Assembly: GCF_014200015.1 (NCBI RefSeq) | Contig: NZ_JACHOT010000001.1 | Coordinates: forward strand, 1,798,001 to 1,862,000 | DNA length: 64,000 nucleotides | Source: Aminobacter niigataensis | Lineage (GTDB): Bacteria > Pseudomonadota > Alphaproteobacteria > Rhizobiales > Rhizobiaceae | Reading direction: 5' to 3' | In this document: positions 34,851 through 43,991 of the stretch, piece after piece | How the letters are laid out: each line of letters begins with the position of its first letter | How positions within the stretch are numbered: the stretch's first letter is position 1 | The notes under the pieces: generated by a model | The model's database searches: none | Seen by the model: only the letters and a program-made list of their open reading frames with translations | Told to the model about the DNA's origin: nothing | Made by a program: the position numbers and the translations under genes

Positions 34851-35105
34851 CTAGCCGCCCGTCATGGGCGGGAACAGCGCGATCTCGCGCGCACCGGCGA
34901 CAGCCTCGCGGTGGTCGACATGCTCCTGGTTGATCGCGACGCGGATCACCTCGGGATGCTGCAAGGCGCTTTCGAATTCCTCGCCGCGCGACTTCAGCCA
35001 CAACAGAAGGTCCCGCACCGTCTTCACCTCGGCGGGCAAATCGATGTCTTCTTCGGTCTTGCCAATGCGCTCGCGCACCCAGGCGAAATAGATGAGCTTG
35101 GTCAT
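34851..35105 (-). CDS. moaD: Molybdopterin synthase sulfur carrier MoaD
   Basis: Ubiquitin-fold sulfur carrier of 84 residues ending in the required Gly-Gly (LFPPMTGG), which becomes the thiocarboxylate. N-terminal MTKLIYFAWVRERIGK is typical of MoaD. It lies between pgsA (6 bp) and moaE (3 bp) in one transcript. Confidence 0.95.
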   Translation of the reverse strand: MTKLIYFAWVRERIGKTEEDIDLPAEVKTVRDLLLWLKSRGEEFESALQHPEVIRVAINQEHVDHREAVAGAREIALFPPMTGG

Positions 35106-35110
35106 GGCCT

Positions 35111-35707
35111 TCACTCGTCCATGATGTGCTTCAGGCCGGCACGGAAATAGTCGTAACCGGTGTATAGCGTCACCAATGCCGCGATCCACAGCAGGACAAG
35201 GCCAATCTGGGTCGTCAGCGGGAAGATCTTGTCGCCAGCCGGGCCGGCGAGGAGGAAGGCGATCGCCACCATCTGGATGGCCGTCTTCCACTTGGCAAGC
35301 TGGGTGACGGGCACGCTGACCTTGAGGGCGGCGAGATATTCGCGCAGGCCCGAGACCAGGATCTCGCGGCACAGGATGATGATCGCCGCCCACAGCGACC
35401 AGCCGGCGATGCCGCCGCGATTGTCGGTATCGGCTGCCAGGAGCAGCAGGCAGGTGGCGACCAGCAGCTTGTCGGCGATCGGGTCCAGCATCCTGCCGAT
35501 GTTCGAGGTCTGCTTCCAGGCGCGGGCCAGGTAGCCATCGAGATAGTCGGTGATGCTTGCAACGACGAAGATGGCAAGCGCACTCCAGCGAGCGAAGTCG
35601 GACGACTGCAGGCGCCCTTCCAGGAAGAAGCACAATACCACCAACGGCACGGCCAGGATGCGCGCATAGGTAAGCATGTTGGGCAGGTTGAATGCGCGCT
35701 GGGCCAT
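35111..35707 (-). CDS. pgsA: CDP-diacylglycerol-glycerol-3-phosphate phosphatidyltransferase
   Basis: Integral membrane enzyme of 198 residues making phosphatidylglycerol phosphate. N-terminal NLPNMLTYARILAVPLVV is typical of PgsA. The catalytic DG-x2-AR-x8-G-x3-D-x3-D motif is present (TDYLDGYLARAWKQTSNIGR followed by MLDPIADK). First of a run with moaD and moaE, an arrangement seen in related bacteria. It lies downstream of uvrC (107 bp gap). Confidence 0.93.
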   Translation of the reverse strand: MAQRAFNLPNMLTYARILAVPLVVLCFFLEGRLQSSDFARWSALAIFVVASITDYLDGYLARAWKQTSNIGRMLDPIADKLLVATCLLLLAADTDNRGGIAGWSLWAAIIILCREILVSGLREYLAALKVSVPVTQLAKWKTAIQMVAIAFLLAGPAGDKIFPLTTQIGLVLLWIAALVTLYTGYDYFRAGLKHIMDE

Positions 35708-35813
35708 GGTCTCTTATGCTCTTTCGTCTGCCTTAGTGAAATCAGAAGGGCGGGCTGGGGGTCAACTGCCTATCGATAGTCCAGGCGGTCACTTGACGGC
35801 AATCCATCGTTCA

Positions 35814-37877
35814 TCACCCATTATCGTGAAAATGGTTGTAAACAAGGCGTGCAATCGACTCCGAAATACCTTCCACCGCCATCAAGTCGTCAACCGCTGC
35901 CCGGCTTACCGCCTTGGCCGTGCCGAAGGCATGCAACAACGCGCGTTTGCGCGAGGGGCCGATTCCGCCGATCTCGTCGAGCGGGTTCTTGACCATCTCC
36001 TTCTTGCGCCGCGCCCGGTGCGAGCCGATGGCGAAGCGATGCGCCTCGTCGCGCATGCGCTGGACAAAGTAGAGCACCGGGTCGCGCACCGGCAGCGAGA
36101 ACGAATCCTTGCCTTTGACGAAGAAGCGCTCGCGCCCGGCCTCTCGATCCTGCCCCTTGGCGACGCCAATCGCCACGACGCGATCCTCGACACCGAGTTC
36201 GGCAAGCATGGCGCGCACTGCGCTCATTTGCCCCTGGCCGCCGTCGATGAGGATGACGTCCGGCCAGGCCGGAAAGGCGCCGTTGCCCTCCAGGCCGTCT
36301 TCGGATTCGACGTTCTCGTCACCATGTTCCTTGAGCAGCCGCGAGAACCGCCGCGTCATCACCTCGCGCATCATGCCGAAATCGTCGCCGGGCGTGATGT
36401 CGGTCGAGCGGATGTTGAACTTGCGATACTGGTTCTTCACGAACCCTTCGGGCCCGGCCACGATCATGCCGCCGACCGCATTGGTGCCCATGATGTGCGA
36501 GTTGTCGTAGACCTCGATGCGCACCGGCGGCTTTTCCAGCCCGAAGGTCTGGGCGAAGCCATCCAGCAAGCGCGCCTGCGTCGACGTTTCGGCCAGCCGG
36601 CGCCCAAGCGCCTCGCGGGCATTCTGCAGGGCGTGATCGACGATGTCCTTCTTTTCGCCGCGCTGCGGCACCGAGATCGCCACCTTGTGCCGGCCGCGGG
36701 TAGACAGCGCCTCGGCCAACAATTCCTGTTCCTCGACCGGATGCGACAGCAGGATGGCGCGCGGCGACGGCTTGTCGTCGTAGAACTGGGCCAGGAAAGA
36801 GCCGAGCACCTCTGCCGCTTCCAGCGACGGATCGGCCTTGGGGAAATAGGCGCGGTTGCCCCAGTTCTGGCCGGTGCGGAAGAAGAACACCTGGATGCCG
36901 GTCTGGCCGCCCTCCTGATGGATGGCAAACACATCGGCCTCGTCGATGGTCTGCGGATTGATGCCCTGGTGGCTCTGCACATGCGACAGGGCGGCGAGAC
37001 GGTCACGATAGACCGCGGCACGCTCGAAATCGAGTTCTTCCGCCGCCTGCTGCATCTGGCCGGAGATCTCGGTCTTCACCTTCTGGCTGCGGCCGGACAG
37101 GAAGTCCTTGGCCTCGTCGACAAGCTCGGCATAGCCCTCGCGCGAAATCTCGCCCGTACAGGGAGCCGCACAGCGCTTGATCTGGAACAGCAGGCACGGT
37201 CGCGTGCGGTTGTCATAGAAACTGTCGGTGCAACTGCGCAGAAGGAAGGCCCGCTGCAGCGAATTAATGGTGCGACCGACCGCCTGCGCCGAAGCAAACG
37301 GGCCGAAATAATCGCCGCCCTTGCGCGAGCGCGCGCCACGATGCTTGTAGATGCCCGGCGAGGTATGGTCGCTGGTCAGCATGATGTAGGGGAACGACTT
37401 GTCGTCGCGCATAAGCACGTTGAAGCGCGGGCGAAGCCGCTTGATGAGGTTTGCCTCAAGCAGCAACGCCTCGATCTCGGTGCGGGTGACGACGAACTCC
37501 ATCGTCGCCGTCTCGCGCACCATCTTGCCGATGCGGTTGGTGTGGAACCGCCCCTGCGCGTAGTTGGTGACGCGCTTCTTCAGGCTGCGCGCCTTGCCAA
37601 CGTACAGCACGTCGCCGGCGGCATTCATCATGCGGTAGACGCCCGGGGCATTCGGCAGGCGCTTGACCAGGGTCTGGATCACCTCGGCGCCGACCATGCC
37701 GTCGGCGTCGCCGGCATGCGCGGTCCAGTCGATCGCCGTGAACGGAAGTTCGGGCCCGCCCGGAGCAATTGCCTCCTCCACCGCTTCGTCGTCGTCGAGT
37801 TCGATGTCGGGCATGTCGTCTGTAGCCTTGCCGCCTCCTGCGGGGCTCGGCTTGCTATCGAACTGGCGAGGGCTCAT
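35814..37877 (-). CDS. uvrC: Excinuclease ABC subunit UvrC
   Basis: Nucleotide-excision repair nuclease of 687 residues. Order of domains: GIY-YIG endonuclease (about 62-140, [20 protein letters not shown]), a cysteine-containing region (CAAPCTG), a UVR domain ([19 protein letters not shown]), the RNase-H-like domain ([29 protein letters not shown]) and a C-terminal helix-hairpin-helix pair. The first 50 residues are an acidic N-terminal extension common in this order. The start overlaps the upstream SDR gene stop (ATGA). The open frame upstream of this ATG belongs to a shadow of the SDR gene. Confidence 0.96.
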   Translation of the reverse strand: MSPRQFDSKPSPAGGGKATDDMPDIELDDDEAVEEAIAPGGPELPFTAIDWTAHAGDADGMVGAEVIQTLVKRLPNAPGVYRMMNAAGDVLYVGKARSLKKRVTNYAQGRFHTNRIGKMVRETATMEFVVTRTEIEALLLEANLIKRLRPRFNVLMRDDKSFPYIMLTSDHTSPGIYKHRGARSRKGGDYFGPFASAQAVGRTINSLQRAFLLRSCTDSFYDNRTRPCLLFQIKRCAAPCTGEISREGYAELVDEAKDFLSGRSQKVKTEISGQMQQAAEELDFERAAVYRDRLAALSHVQSHQGINPQTIDEADVFAIHQEGGQTGIQVFFFRTGQNWGNRAYFPKADPSLEAAEVLGSFLAQFYDDKPSPRAILLSHPVEEQELLAEALSTRGRHKVAISVPQRGEKKDIVDHALQNAREALGRRLAETSTQARLLDGFAQTFGLEKPPVRIEVYDNSHIMGTNAVGGMIVAGPEGFVKNQYRKFNIRSTDITPGDDFGMMREVMTRRFSRLLKEHGDENVESEDGLEGNGAFPAWPDVILIDGGQGQMSAVRAMLAELGVEDRVVAIGVAKGQDREAGRERFFVKGKDSFSLPVRDPVLYFVQRMRDEAHRFAIGSHRARRKKEMVKNPLDEIGGIGPSRKRALLHAFGTAKAVSRAAVDDLMAVEGISESIARLVYNHFHDNG

Positions 37878-38638
37878 TCCACCATGCCTGTCACATCCGG
37901 CGTCTGCCAGGCAAGATGCTGGCCGCCATCGAGCGCGATCATCTGGCCGGTCACCGAGCGCGCCTGCCAGAGATAACGGATGGTCTCGCCGAACTCCTGG
38001 AGGGTCGGACCGCGCTTCAGGATCAGGCCGTCGAGTTGGGCGCCAAAGGCAGCGGCGTCCTGCCGCGAACTGGGCAAGGTCGGGCCCGGGCCAATGGCGT
38101 TGACGCGGATTCGCGGCGCGAGCGCCTGCGCCATGGTCCTGGTCGCCGCCCAAAGTGTTGCCTTGGACAGCGAATAGGAGAAATACTGCGGCGTCGGCTT
38201 GAGCACACGCTGGTCGATGATGTTGACGATCAGCCCCTCCGCCCCCTCGGGCAAGGCTGCTGCAAAATTCTTGGCGAGCAGCGCGGGCGCCTTCACGTGC
38301 AGGGCAAAATGGCGGTCCCAGGTCTCCCAGCCGAAATCCGTCACCTGATCGCCTTCGAAGACGGAAGCGTTGTTGACCAGCAGGTCGATCGGCCCCAATG
38401 CGGCCTCGGCTGCGGCAAGCAAACCGTCCACGGCAGCCATGTCGGCGAGGTCGGCCTGCACCACTGCGGCGCGGCCACCATTGGCCTTGATCGTGGCGGC
38501 AAGATCATCGGCTGCCTTGCGCGCATGGTTGCAGTGGATGGCGACCCCGAAGCCGTGCGCGGCAAGGTCCTCGGTGATCGCACGACCGATGCGCTTGGCC
38601 CCACCCGTCACCAGCACGTTGCCTGCCATGTTCGCCAT
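37874..38638 (-). CDS. SDR-family oxidoreductase (pteridine-reductase-like)
   Basis: Short-chain dehydrogenase of 254 residues. The cofactor motif [11 protein letters not shown] has Arg in place of the second Gly, the pattern of pteridine/dihydromonapterin reductases (FolM/PTR1-like). Catalytic Tyr and Lys are in [11 protein letters not shown], and NNAS is conserved. NADP(H) is the likely cofactor, given [11 protein letters not shown] after strand 2. It is translationally coupled to uvrC by an ATGA overlap. A role in pterin reduction is an inference from the motif. Confidence 0.87.
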   Translation of the reverse strand: MANMAGNVLVTGGAKRIGRAITEDLAAHGFGVAIHCNHARKAADDLAATIKANGGRAAVVQADLADMAAVDGLLAAAEAALGPIDLLVNNASVFEGDQVTDFGWETWDRHFALHVKAPALLAKNFAAALPEGAEGLIVNIIDQRVLKPTPQYFSYSLSKATLWAATRTMAQALAPRIRVNAIGPGPTLPSSRQDAAAFGAQLDGLILKRGPTLQEFGETIRYLWQARSVTGQMIALDGGQHLAWQTPDVTGMVE

Positions 38639-39058
38639 CCAGTATCCTTCCTCTCATGCTATCCGCCGGCTTCCTCGGAGGCAGGCGCGGTTACGTCTCG
38701 GTAACCTATGTAAAAAGCGGTTCATCGATTTGGCAGCAATGTGGCGAGAGCCTCAAATGCCACCCCAAGACCTTTCCGCGAACCATGCGGCCAAGCGAGA
38801 TATAGAACGCCCAACCCCATGTACCAAGCGGCCTGCGGCAAAAGGCAGGCAAAGCTCCTGACAAGGTTGTTGTATTAGAGCAACGTCATGCTTCAGCCTC
38901 ATTTGCGCCGGGCAATCACCTCACTTCAGGTTCGGTTCAGCCGCATTTCGACACGACATTCGGAACTGTTCGGCGCCCAGACCGTTTCTCCCCCCGGACG
39001 GGCTAGGGGCGCCATTTCTAAAAAGAGCCAGTGTCTAGTTGGCTTAAGGAGTAAAACA
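38639..39058. other. Intergenic region between the SDR and Omp25-like genes
   Basis: This 420-bp divergent region has no convincing gene. It contains GGTTAC-GTCTCG-GTAACC (38689-38706), a 6-bp-arm palindrome about 50 bp upstream of the SDR gene, and the porin promoter and ribosome-binding site AAGGAG near 39047. I could not place a reliable -35/-10 pair for the porin gene. Confidence 0.45.
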
Positions 39059-39718
39059 ATGACTGCCATACTCAAGCACGCCCGTCCGCTCGCGGCCGCG
39101 TTCGGCCTGGTCGCGCTGGCGTCGATGCCAGCTTTCGCTGCCGACGTCGTCATGGAAGAGCCGCCGGCACCTGCCGCTCCGATGGAGCAGCCCCCGCTCA
39201 ACACCTGGTCGGGCCCCTACGCTGGTGTGTTCCTCGGCTACGGCTTCAGCGGCGAGTCCGATGTCGGTGGTACCAATGTCGAAACCGATGGTTTCCTCGG
39301 CGGCGCCTTCGTCGGCTACAACTACCAGATGGACAACTTCGTGGTTGGCGCTGAAGGCGACATCGGCTACAGCGGCGTCGAAGGCGACAACGGCGGCCTG
39401 AACGTCAAGTCGGGCTTCGAAGGCTCGCTGCGCGCCCGTCTCGGCTATGCGGTTTCGCCCGACATCCTGCTCTACGGTACTGCCGGCGGCGCCGGCAAGC
39501 GTATCGAAGTCAGCGATGGCATCGCGGAAGATTCGAACACCGCGCTTGGCTGGACCGCTGGCGTCGGCACCGACGTCAAGCTGACCGAGTCGGTCTTCGG
39601 CCGCGTCGAGTATCGCTACACCGACTACGGCAGCGACGACTTCGCCCTGAGCGGCGGTTCGACCGAAGTGTCGAGCAAGGATCACCGCGTCCAGTTCGGC
39701 GTCGGCATGAAGTTCTGA
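39059..39718 (+). CDS. Outer membrane beta-barrel protein, Omp25/Omp31-like
   Basis: Outer-membrane protein of 219 residues with a signal peptide (about 1-27, cut after ASMPAFA) and an eight-stranded barrel pattern ending in a terminal phenylalanine (VQFGVGMKF), the outer-membrane sorting signal. WSGPYAGVFLGYGFSG and FVGYNYQMDNFVVGAEGDIG are typical of the Omp25 family found in Brucella and rhizobia. Ribosome-binding site AAGGAG; the longer upstream frame is non-homologous. A strong terminator follows 22 bp later. Probably an abundant structural or stress porin. Confidence 0.9.
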   Translation: MTAILKHARPLAAAFGLVALASMPAFAADVVMEEPPAPAAPMEQPPLNTWSGPYAGVFLGYGFSGESDVGGTNVETDGFLGGAFVGYNYQMDNFVVGAEGDIGYSGVEGDNGGLNVKSGFEGSLRARLGYAVSPDILLYGTAGGAGKRIEVSDGIAEDSNTALGWTAGVGTDVKLTESVFGRVEYRYTDYGSDDFALSGGSTEVSSKDHRVQFGVGMKF

Positions 39719-39740
39719 TCCACAAGATCAGCACCAACGG

Positions 39741-39769
39741 AAAAGCCGGGCTTCGTGCCCGGCTTTTTT
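39741..39769 (+). terminator. Terminator after the Omp25-like gene
   Basis: AAAAGCCGGGC and GCCCGGCTTTT form a perfect 11-bp stem with a 5-base loop and a T-run. It is almost symmetric, so it can also end the convergent GST gene. Confidence 0.92.
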
Positions 39770-39784
39770 GTTTCCCTTGGGCAA

Positions 39785-40384
39785 TTACCCCAGCGGCACG
39801 ACCGCCTTCAGTTCCGGAAACTTCTCGTCGAAGCGCGCGGCCCAGCGCTTGAGGCGCGGGCGACCCTTCTCCCACTTGCCGGCGAAGCGGAGATCCATGT
39901 AGCCGATGGTGACCCTGAGCGCGATCTGGCCGGCACTGATCGCCTTCGGCAGCTTGGGCGGGTTGGCGTTCAAGAGGTCGAGTGCGCGCGTCACCTTCGA
40001 CCACTGCTTGTCGATCCACGGCTGGTGGACGATCTCCTCCGGCCGCGACCGGCGCTCGTAGACGATCGCCAGAAGGCAGTCGCAGATACCGTCGGCGAGC
40101 GCTTCGAGGCGTTCGGCATCGAGCCGCTTTTCAGCATTGCGCGGGAACAGCTTGTTGCGGGAAAGCCGGTTCAGATACTGCGTGATCACCCGGCTGTCGT
40201 AGATGCTTTCGCCTTCGTCGGTGATCCACACCGGGATCTTGCCGAGCGGGTTGGCGTCCGTCAGCACTGCCGGTTGCGGCCCGGTCTCGACGGTGACGGA
40301 TTCGACCGGGATGCCGGCATAGGCGGCCGCCATGCGCACCTTGGCGCTGTAGGGTGAAGCGGGCGAGTAGAACAATTTCGGCAT
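39785..40384 (-). CDS. Glutathione S-transferase family protein
   Basis: GST of 199 residues. Thioredoxin-fold half with LFYSPASPYSAKVRMAAAYA (active-site serine region), the cis-proline motif GKIPVWITDEGESIYDSRVI with the glutathione-binding Ser, and a helical C-terminal half. The ATG at 40384 is preceded by GGGAG; an in-frame start 36 bp earlier is less likely. Not closely similar to the other GST in this window. Substrate unknown. Confidence 0.87.
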   Translation of the reverse strand: MPKLFYSPASPYSAKVRMAAAYAGIPVESVTVETGPQPAVLTDANPLGKIPVWITDEGESIYDSRVITQYLNRLSRNKLFPRNAEKRLDAERLEALADGICDCLLAIVYERRSRPEEIVHQPWIDKQWSKVTRALDLLNANPPKLPKAISAGQIALRVTIGYMDLRFAGKWEKGRPRLKRWAARFDEKFPELKAVVPLG

Positions 40385-40451
40385 CGAGGGCTCCCTTTGG
40401 CGGCGGACCATATTCCGCACTATTCTTTTTCGGCAACGCGGCGCGCGCCGA

Positions 40452-41156
40452 TCAGCGGCCGCGCACAGGCGGCATCACCACCTTGTCGAGGCGGCAGGCA
40501 CGCCGGTCGACCTCGGTGCAGGATCGAAATTCGAGATCCTTGGTCATGCAAATCCGCACCTCGCGCAGGTAGCGGCGGTCGCAGACCACCGCCACGGCGT
40601 CTGCTTCGAGACCCGGGTTCGACTGAAGGAACGCGCCCTCCGCCTGGCCCGGCGCCAGTGTGCGATAAACGTCCAGGCGCTTGAATTCCCGGGGAATTTC
40701 GACCTTTTGCCGCGCGCCGCGCAGGACCTCGAAGTAGTCGGCCTGGCTGAGGCCAGAACATGTGCCGTGCTTGCGCCATTGATGGCGGATGAGCCCGGCC
40801 GACGGCATCAGATCGTAAAGGCCGCGGAGCGCCTCGTTTGAGACATTGCTTGCGCCCGCCTGGCAATTCTCGGGATAGCCGCGTTCATATTGCGGCCAAA
40901 GGCCGTGGACGACGAAGGCATAAGGCCGGCCGGCGCGGCATTGCTGACCGTTGGCCTGTTCGCCCTCGGCCTCGCAATAGCTCGGCGACCACGACAGCGA
41001 CAGCACGTAGAAGTCAAAACCCTGGCCACGCGGTACGGGAGCTTCAGCCGCCACCGCCGGTTGGGTTTCCTTGGATGCCTCGTCGGACGGCGCACAGGCC
41101 GACAGCGCGAGCAACATCGCAACCGCCGATGCTCGCGCAGACGCCAACCGTCTCAT
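40452..41156 (-). CDS. RNase T2 family ribonuclease, putative lipoprotein
   Basis: Endoribonuclease-like protein of 234 residues with a lipobox (LALSAC, Cys21), so probably membrane-anchored on the periplasmic side or in the outer membrane. Both RNase T2 active-site blocks are present: FVVHGLWPQ (H84) and HQWRKHGTC (H125, K129, H130). In the second block the glutamate normally after the first histidine is Gln126. Six to eight cysteines suggest disulfides. It lies 18 bp after a small secreted-protein gene, so the two are likely co-transcribed. Activity is uncertain because of the Glu-to-Gln change. Confidence 0.87.
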   Translation of the reverse strand: MRRLASARASAVAMLLALSACAPSDEASKETQPAVAAEAPVPRGQGFDFYVLSLSWSPSYCEAEGEQANGQQCRAGRPYAFVVHGLWPQYERGYPENCQAGASNVSNEALRGLYDLMPSAGLIRHQWRKHGTCSGLSQADYFEVLRGARQKVEIPREFKRLDVYRTLAPGQAEGAFLQSNPGLEADAVAVVCDRRYLREVRICMTKDLEFRSCTEVDRRACRLDKVVMPPVRGR

Positions 41157-41174
41157 CGTGAAGCCCGGCCAGGC

Positions 41175-41621
41175 TCAGCGCAGAACGCGGCAGCGCCCGT
41201 TGTAGACGTACCAGCGATCGAAGCCCGAGACGCAGAACTCGACATTGTCGCCGATGGAGGCAAAGCCCATGCCTTCTTCGATCAGGTACCAGATGTCGCG
41301 GTCGCCGCCGTCCGACAGCGTCACCGTCGCACCGCAATAGCGCCGGCCGATCGGATGGCTCTCGTCGGCGGGCAGATAGCGGTGTTCGTGGATGCGCTGG
41401 AAATCGGTGATCCCAACCTGGGGCAGGTTCGGCACGTGGCGAACCTGGTAGCTGAACCGGCTGGTGATGCGATTGAGCACCGAGGCGTTGCCGCAAATGC
41501 CGGGATCGCCGGCATAGTCCGAAGAGACGGAGAGATCGGCGGCCTGCGCGGAAACCGCGCCCAACCCGGCCGCTCCGAGGCCGATCATTGCGGCAATGAT
41601 GCTACTGGCGACGCGACTCAT
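41175..41621 (-). CDS. Secreted cysteine-containing protein, unknown function
   Basis: Unrecognised protein of 148 residues with a signal peptide (about 1-28, cut after VSAQA) and four cysteines in the mature part (DPGICGNAS, RRYCGATV, VEFCVSGFD, NGRCRVLR), suggesting two disulfides. The C-terminal half is Tyr/Trp-rich and beta-like. It is read just ahead of the RNase T2 lipoprotein gene. Co-expression suggests a shared envelope role, possibly as partner or inhibitor; that is an inference with no motif support. Confidence 0.65.
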   Translation of the reverse strand: MSRVASSIIAAMIGLGAAGLGAVSAQAADLSVSSDYAGDPGICGNASVLNRITSRFSYQVRHVPNLPQVGITDFQRIHEHRYLPADESHPIGRRYCGATVTLSDGGDRDIWYLIEEGMGFASIGDNVEFCVSGFDRWYVYNGRCRVLR

Positions 41622-41674
41622 GGTTCCCACTCCAAGGCTGATGCAATTCAGTTTGCGGTTTCGCCGCGCTGCGG

Positions 41675-42535
41675 TCAAGAAGCCGGCGTTTCGCCTGCCA
41701 GCCACTCGACTGTCCAGCGCGCCCTTGCATCCTCGCCGAGAACCTTGCCGAGCGCCGGCAGCATCACTGCAAGTTCGCTCTCCAACTGGAAAGGCGGATT
41801 GACCACGACCATGCCGGTGCCGTCGAGCCGCGGCTCCGATGACGGCGGGCGGATGTAGAACTCGATGTCCATGATCTTGGCGATGCCCGCACCGGCAAGT
41901 GCCTCGCGGAATGCTGCCACGGCCTTCCGGTCCTTGACCGGATACCACAGGGCGAAGATGCCGCCCGGCCAACGCCGGTGCGCCTTCTTCAGCCCTTCGA
42001 CCAGGCGATCGAACTCGCCGGCGATCTCGAAGGGCGGGTCGACCAGCACCAGCCCGCGCTTTTCCTTGGGCGGCAGGTGTGCGCCCAGCGCCAGCCAACC
42101 GTCGAGTTCGGTCACCCGTGTCTGGAAGTCGCCCTCGAACAGATTGGCCAGGATTTGTGAATCTTCAGGATGCAACTCAATGGCCGAAAGGCGGTCCTGC
42201 TTGCGCAGCAGGTGCCGCGCGATCAGGGGTGAGCCCGGATATTTTTCGATGCCACCATCTGGATTCACCGTACGAACGGCTGCGAGATACGGCGCAAGCA
42301 GCGCGGCAGCGTCGGCAGGCAGGGTCGCATCGATCAGGCGGCCGATGCCGTCATGCCATTCGCCGGTTTTCTGCGCTTCCTCGGAGGACAGGTCGTAGAG
42401 GCCGATGCCGGCATGGGTGTCGACGACGCGAAAGGCCTTTTCCTTGCGCTTGAGGTATTCGACCAGCCGGGCGAGCACGGCGTGCTTGACCACGTCGGCA
42501 AAATTCCCGGCATGGTAGACGTGGCGATAGTTCAC
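41675..42535 (-). CDS. rlmJ: 23S rRNA (adenine2030-N6)-methyltransferase RlmJ
   Basis: Methyltransferase of 286 residues modifying A2030 of 23S rRNA with S-adenosylmethionine. N-terminal NYRHVYHAGNFADVVKHAVL is characteristic. The SAM-binding FRVVDTHAGIGLYDL and the catalytic LVDPPFE motif are present. Start is GTG, overlapping the upstream gene stop (GTGA). Length is near that of E. coli RlmJ. Confidence 0.94.
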   Translation of the reverse strand: MNYRHVYHAGNFADVVKHAVLARLVEYLKRKEKAFRVVDTHAGIGLYDLSSEEAQKTGEWHDGIGRLIDATLPADAAALLAPYLAAVRTVNPDGGIEKYPGSPLIARHLLRKQDRLSAIELHPEDSQILANLFEGDFQTRVTELDGWLALGAHLPPKEKRGLVLVDPPFEIAGEFDRLVEGLKKAHRRWPGGIFALWYPVKDRKAVAAFREALAGAGIAKIMDIEFYIRPPSSEPRLDGTGMVVVNPPFQLESELAVMLPALGKVLGEDARARWTVEWLAGETPAS

Positions 42536-43155
42536 GACTGGCTGTCCCTGCCCCGGCCCCAGCGCGTCGGCGGCGGTTGCGAATTGGGGTTTTCGGGTCG
42601 GCTGCCCTTGCCCCGGCGCAGCGACAACACCAGGCCGACGAAACCGACCGCCATCAGCGAAAAGCCGATCGGTTGGGCGCGCTGGTCCGCTTCGCCAGCG
42701 CCCGAACGCAGGATGAGGTCGACACGCTGAATCTGGACGTTGTCGTTATCGCCCGGCGCGACGACGAAACGGTAGCTGCCCGCCTTCACGTCGCGGATCA
42801 GGCCGGCATCGTCGCGGAACACCGGATCGGGCAGTTGAGGACTGCGCTCGCGCGGTGTCGTGTCATAGAAGTTGAGGGCCTGGGCCAGCACGGTTTCGCC
42901 GCGCGTCGAGGCCGTCATCGTCAGGATCGCCCGCGCCGGCTGGACCACAGGAGGGGCCAGCGTCGTCAGGTCGACCAGCACGCGCACCGGTGCGTCGGCG
43001 GTCGCCAACGCCACCTCGACCGGGCGAAAGCTGCCACCGCGATCGTAGACCCGGTACGTCCCGATCTCGCGGCCGGTGAAGTTGGTTGCCGCCCATGGAT
43101 AGATGATGCCGAGGCCAGTGCCGGCAAGCAGGATAAGAAGAAACAGGAACCGCAT
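42532..43155 (-). CDS. Membrane-anchored protein, unknown function
   Basis: Protein of 207 residues with an N-terminal hydrophobic segment (about 2-22, signal-anchor), a soluble beta-rich middle facing the periplasm, and a second span near residues 163-180 (GFSLMAVGFVGLVLSL) followed by a basic, Pro-rich cytoplasmic tail. I do not recognise a family. It overlaps rlmJ by four bases (GTGA), so it is translationally coupled to it. Confidence 0.65.
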   Translation of the reverse strand: MRFLFLLILLAGTGLGIIYPWAATNFTGREIGTYRVYDRGGSFRPVEVALATADAPVRVLVDLTTLAPPVVQPARAILTMTASTRGETVLAQALNFYDTTPRERSPQLPDPVFRDDAGLIRDVKAGSYRFVVAPGDNDNVQIQRVDLILRSGAGEADQRAQPIGFSLMAVGFVGLVLSLRRGKGSRPENPNSQPPPTRWGRGRDSQS

Positions 43156-43220
43156 GGCGCTCGAAACTCTGTGGCTGCTGCCTAACGCGAGGCGTCTGGC
43201 CAGATGGAAGTAGCCCCCTA

Positions 43221-43907
43221 CTACGGCTTTTGGCCGGCGCCGGAAAGTCCGGCATGGCCATTGCCTGCAACTTCGAGGCCCATTTCGTCGAGCATCATTT
43301 CGAGGCCCATCTCGAAGGTCTTGTCGAACTCGCTCGGGGCGAAGTACGGGCCGGCCGCAGCCACATTGGGAAAGTCGCTGCGCAATTGTTCGTCGTCGAC
43401 TTTCGTCACCGACGACGGCCCCCTGGCATAGCCTGCCGTTTCATCGAGGATGGCGCCCATGAGATAGTAGCCGACAGCGCGGAACAGGCGCGCCGAGCGC
43501 TCCCGGCCGAAGCCGCCGTCTTCGAACAGGCCGATCACGCCATCCAGCCATTTCAGGCATTTCGGCGAATTCATCCGGTAGGTCACGATGAACGGCACGA
43601 ATGCGGGGTATTTGCGCGCCATGGCACGATAGCCATGAAGCACATTCCTGACCCGTTGCCGCCATGGGAGGTCACGGGGCGGTATCTCCAATTCGCCGAT
43701 GAGCCTATCGACCAGCGCCTCGAAGAGATGCGCCTGGGAGGGATAGTGGTGGTAGATGCTCATCGCCTCGCAGCCCAGTGCCTGCGCCAGCTTGCGCATC
43801 GAAAAGCCCGACAGACCTTCGCGCTCGATGACCTCGAACGCCGAGGTCTCGATCCTGTCGCGCGACAGCTTCCCGCGCGCTCGCTTTTTGTTGATCGGCT
43901 TGTCCAT
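43221..43907 (-). CDS. TetR-family transcriptional repressor
   Basis: TetR/AcrR-type regulator of 228 residues. The N-terminal helix-turn-helix (about 16-60, GFSMRKLAQALGCEAMSIYH) is followed by a ligand-binding domain with YYLMGAILDETAGYA. The ATG at 43907 (MDKPINKKRARGK) is taken; a TTG 15 bp upstream is the alternative. Two near-identical operators lie between this gene and a divergent AhpD-like gene, so it probably represses both and responds to an unknown, likely toxic or redox-active, ligand. Confidence 0.88.
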   Translation of the reverse strand: MDKPINKKRARGKLSRDRIETSAFEVIEREGLSGFSMRKLAQALGCEAMSIYHHYPSQAHLFEALVDRLIGELEIPPRDLPWRQRVRNVLHGYRAMARKYPAFVPFIVTYRMNSPKCLKWLDGVIGLFEDGGFGRERSARLFRAVGYYLMGAILDETAGYARGPSSVTKVDDEQLRSDFPNVAAAGPYFAPSEFDKTFEMGLEMMLDEMGLEVAGNGHAGLSGAGQKP

Positions 43908-43922
43908 CGCTTCGCTTGACAA

Positions 43923-43967
43923 CTTACACTGTAAGGCTCATCACTAGGATACCTTACACCGTAAGGT
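43923..43967. promoter_or_regulatory. Two TetR operator sites
   Basis: CTTACACTGTAAG (43923-43935) and CTTACACCGTAAG (43953-43965) differ by one base, each is palindromic, and they start 30 bp apart, about three helical turns. The second has longer arms (ACCTTAC-ACC-GTAAGGT, 43951-43967). They fill the space between the TetR gene and the divergent AhpD-like gene and are very likely its binding sites. Confidence 0.85.
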
Positions 43968-43991
43968 CAAAATGATCCAGAGGAGGAAGTC

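Noticed and set aside
35111-35707. Possible duplication of pgsA with the gene at 22301-22867
   Set aside because: Both share the CDP-alcohol transferase motif, but the rest differs strongly, so they are family members rather than a recent duplication.
37878-38153. 92-codon N-terminal extension of uvrC
   Set aside because: It is an alternative-frame reading of the SDR gene; the ATG at 37877 overlaps the SDR stop in a normal coupling.
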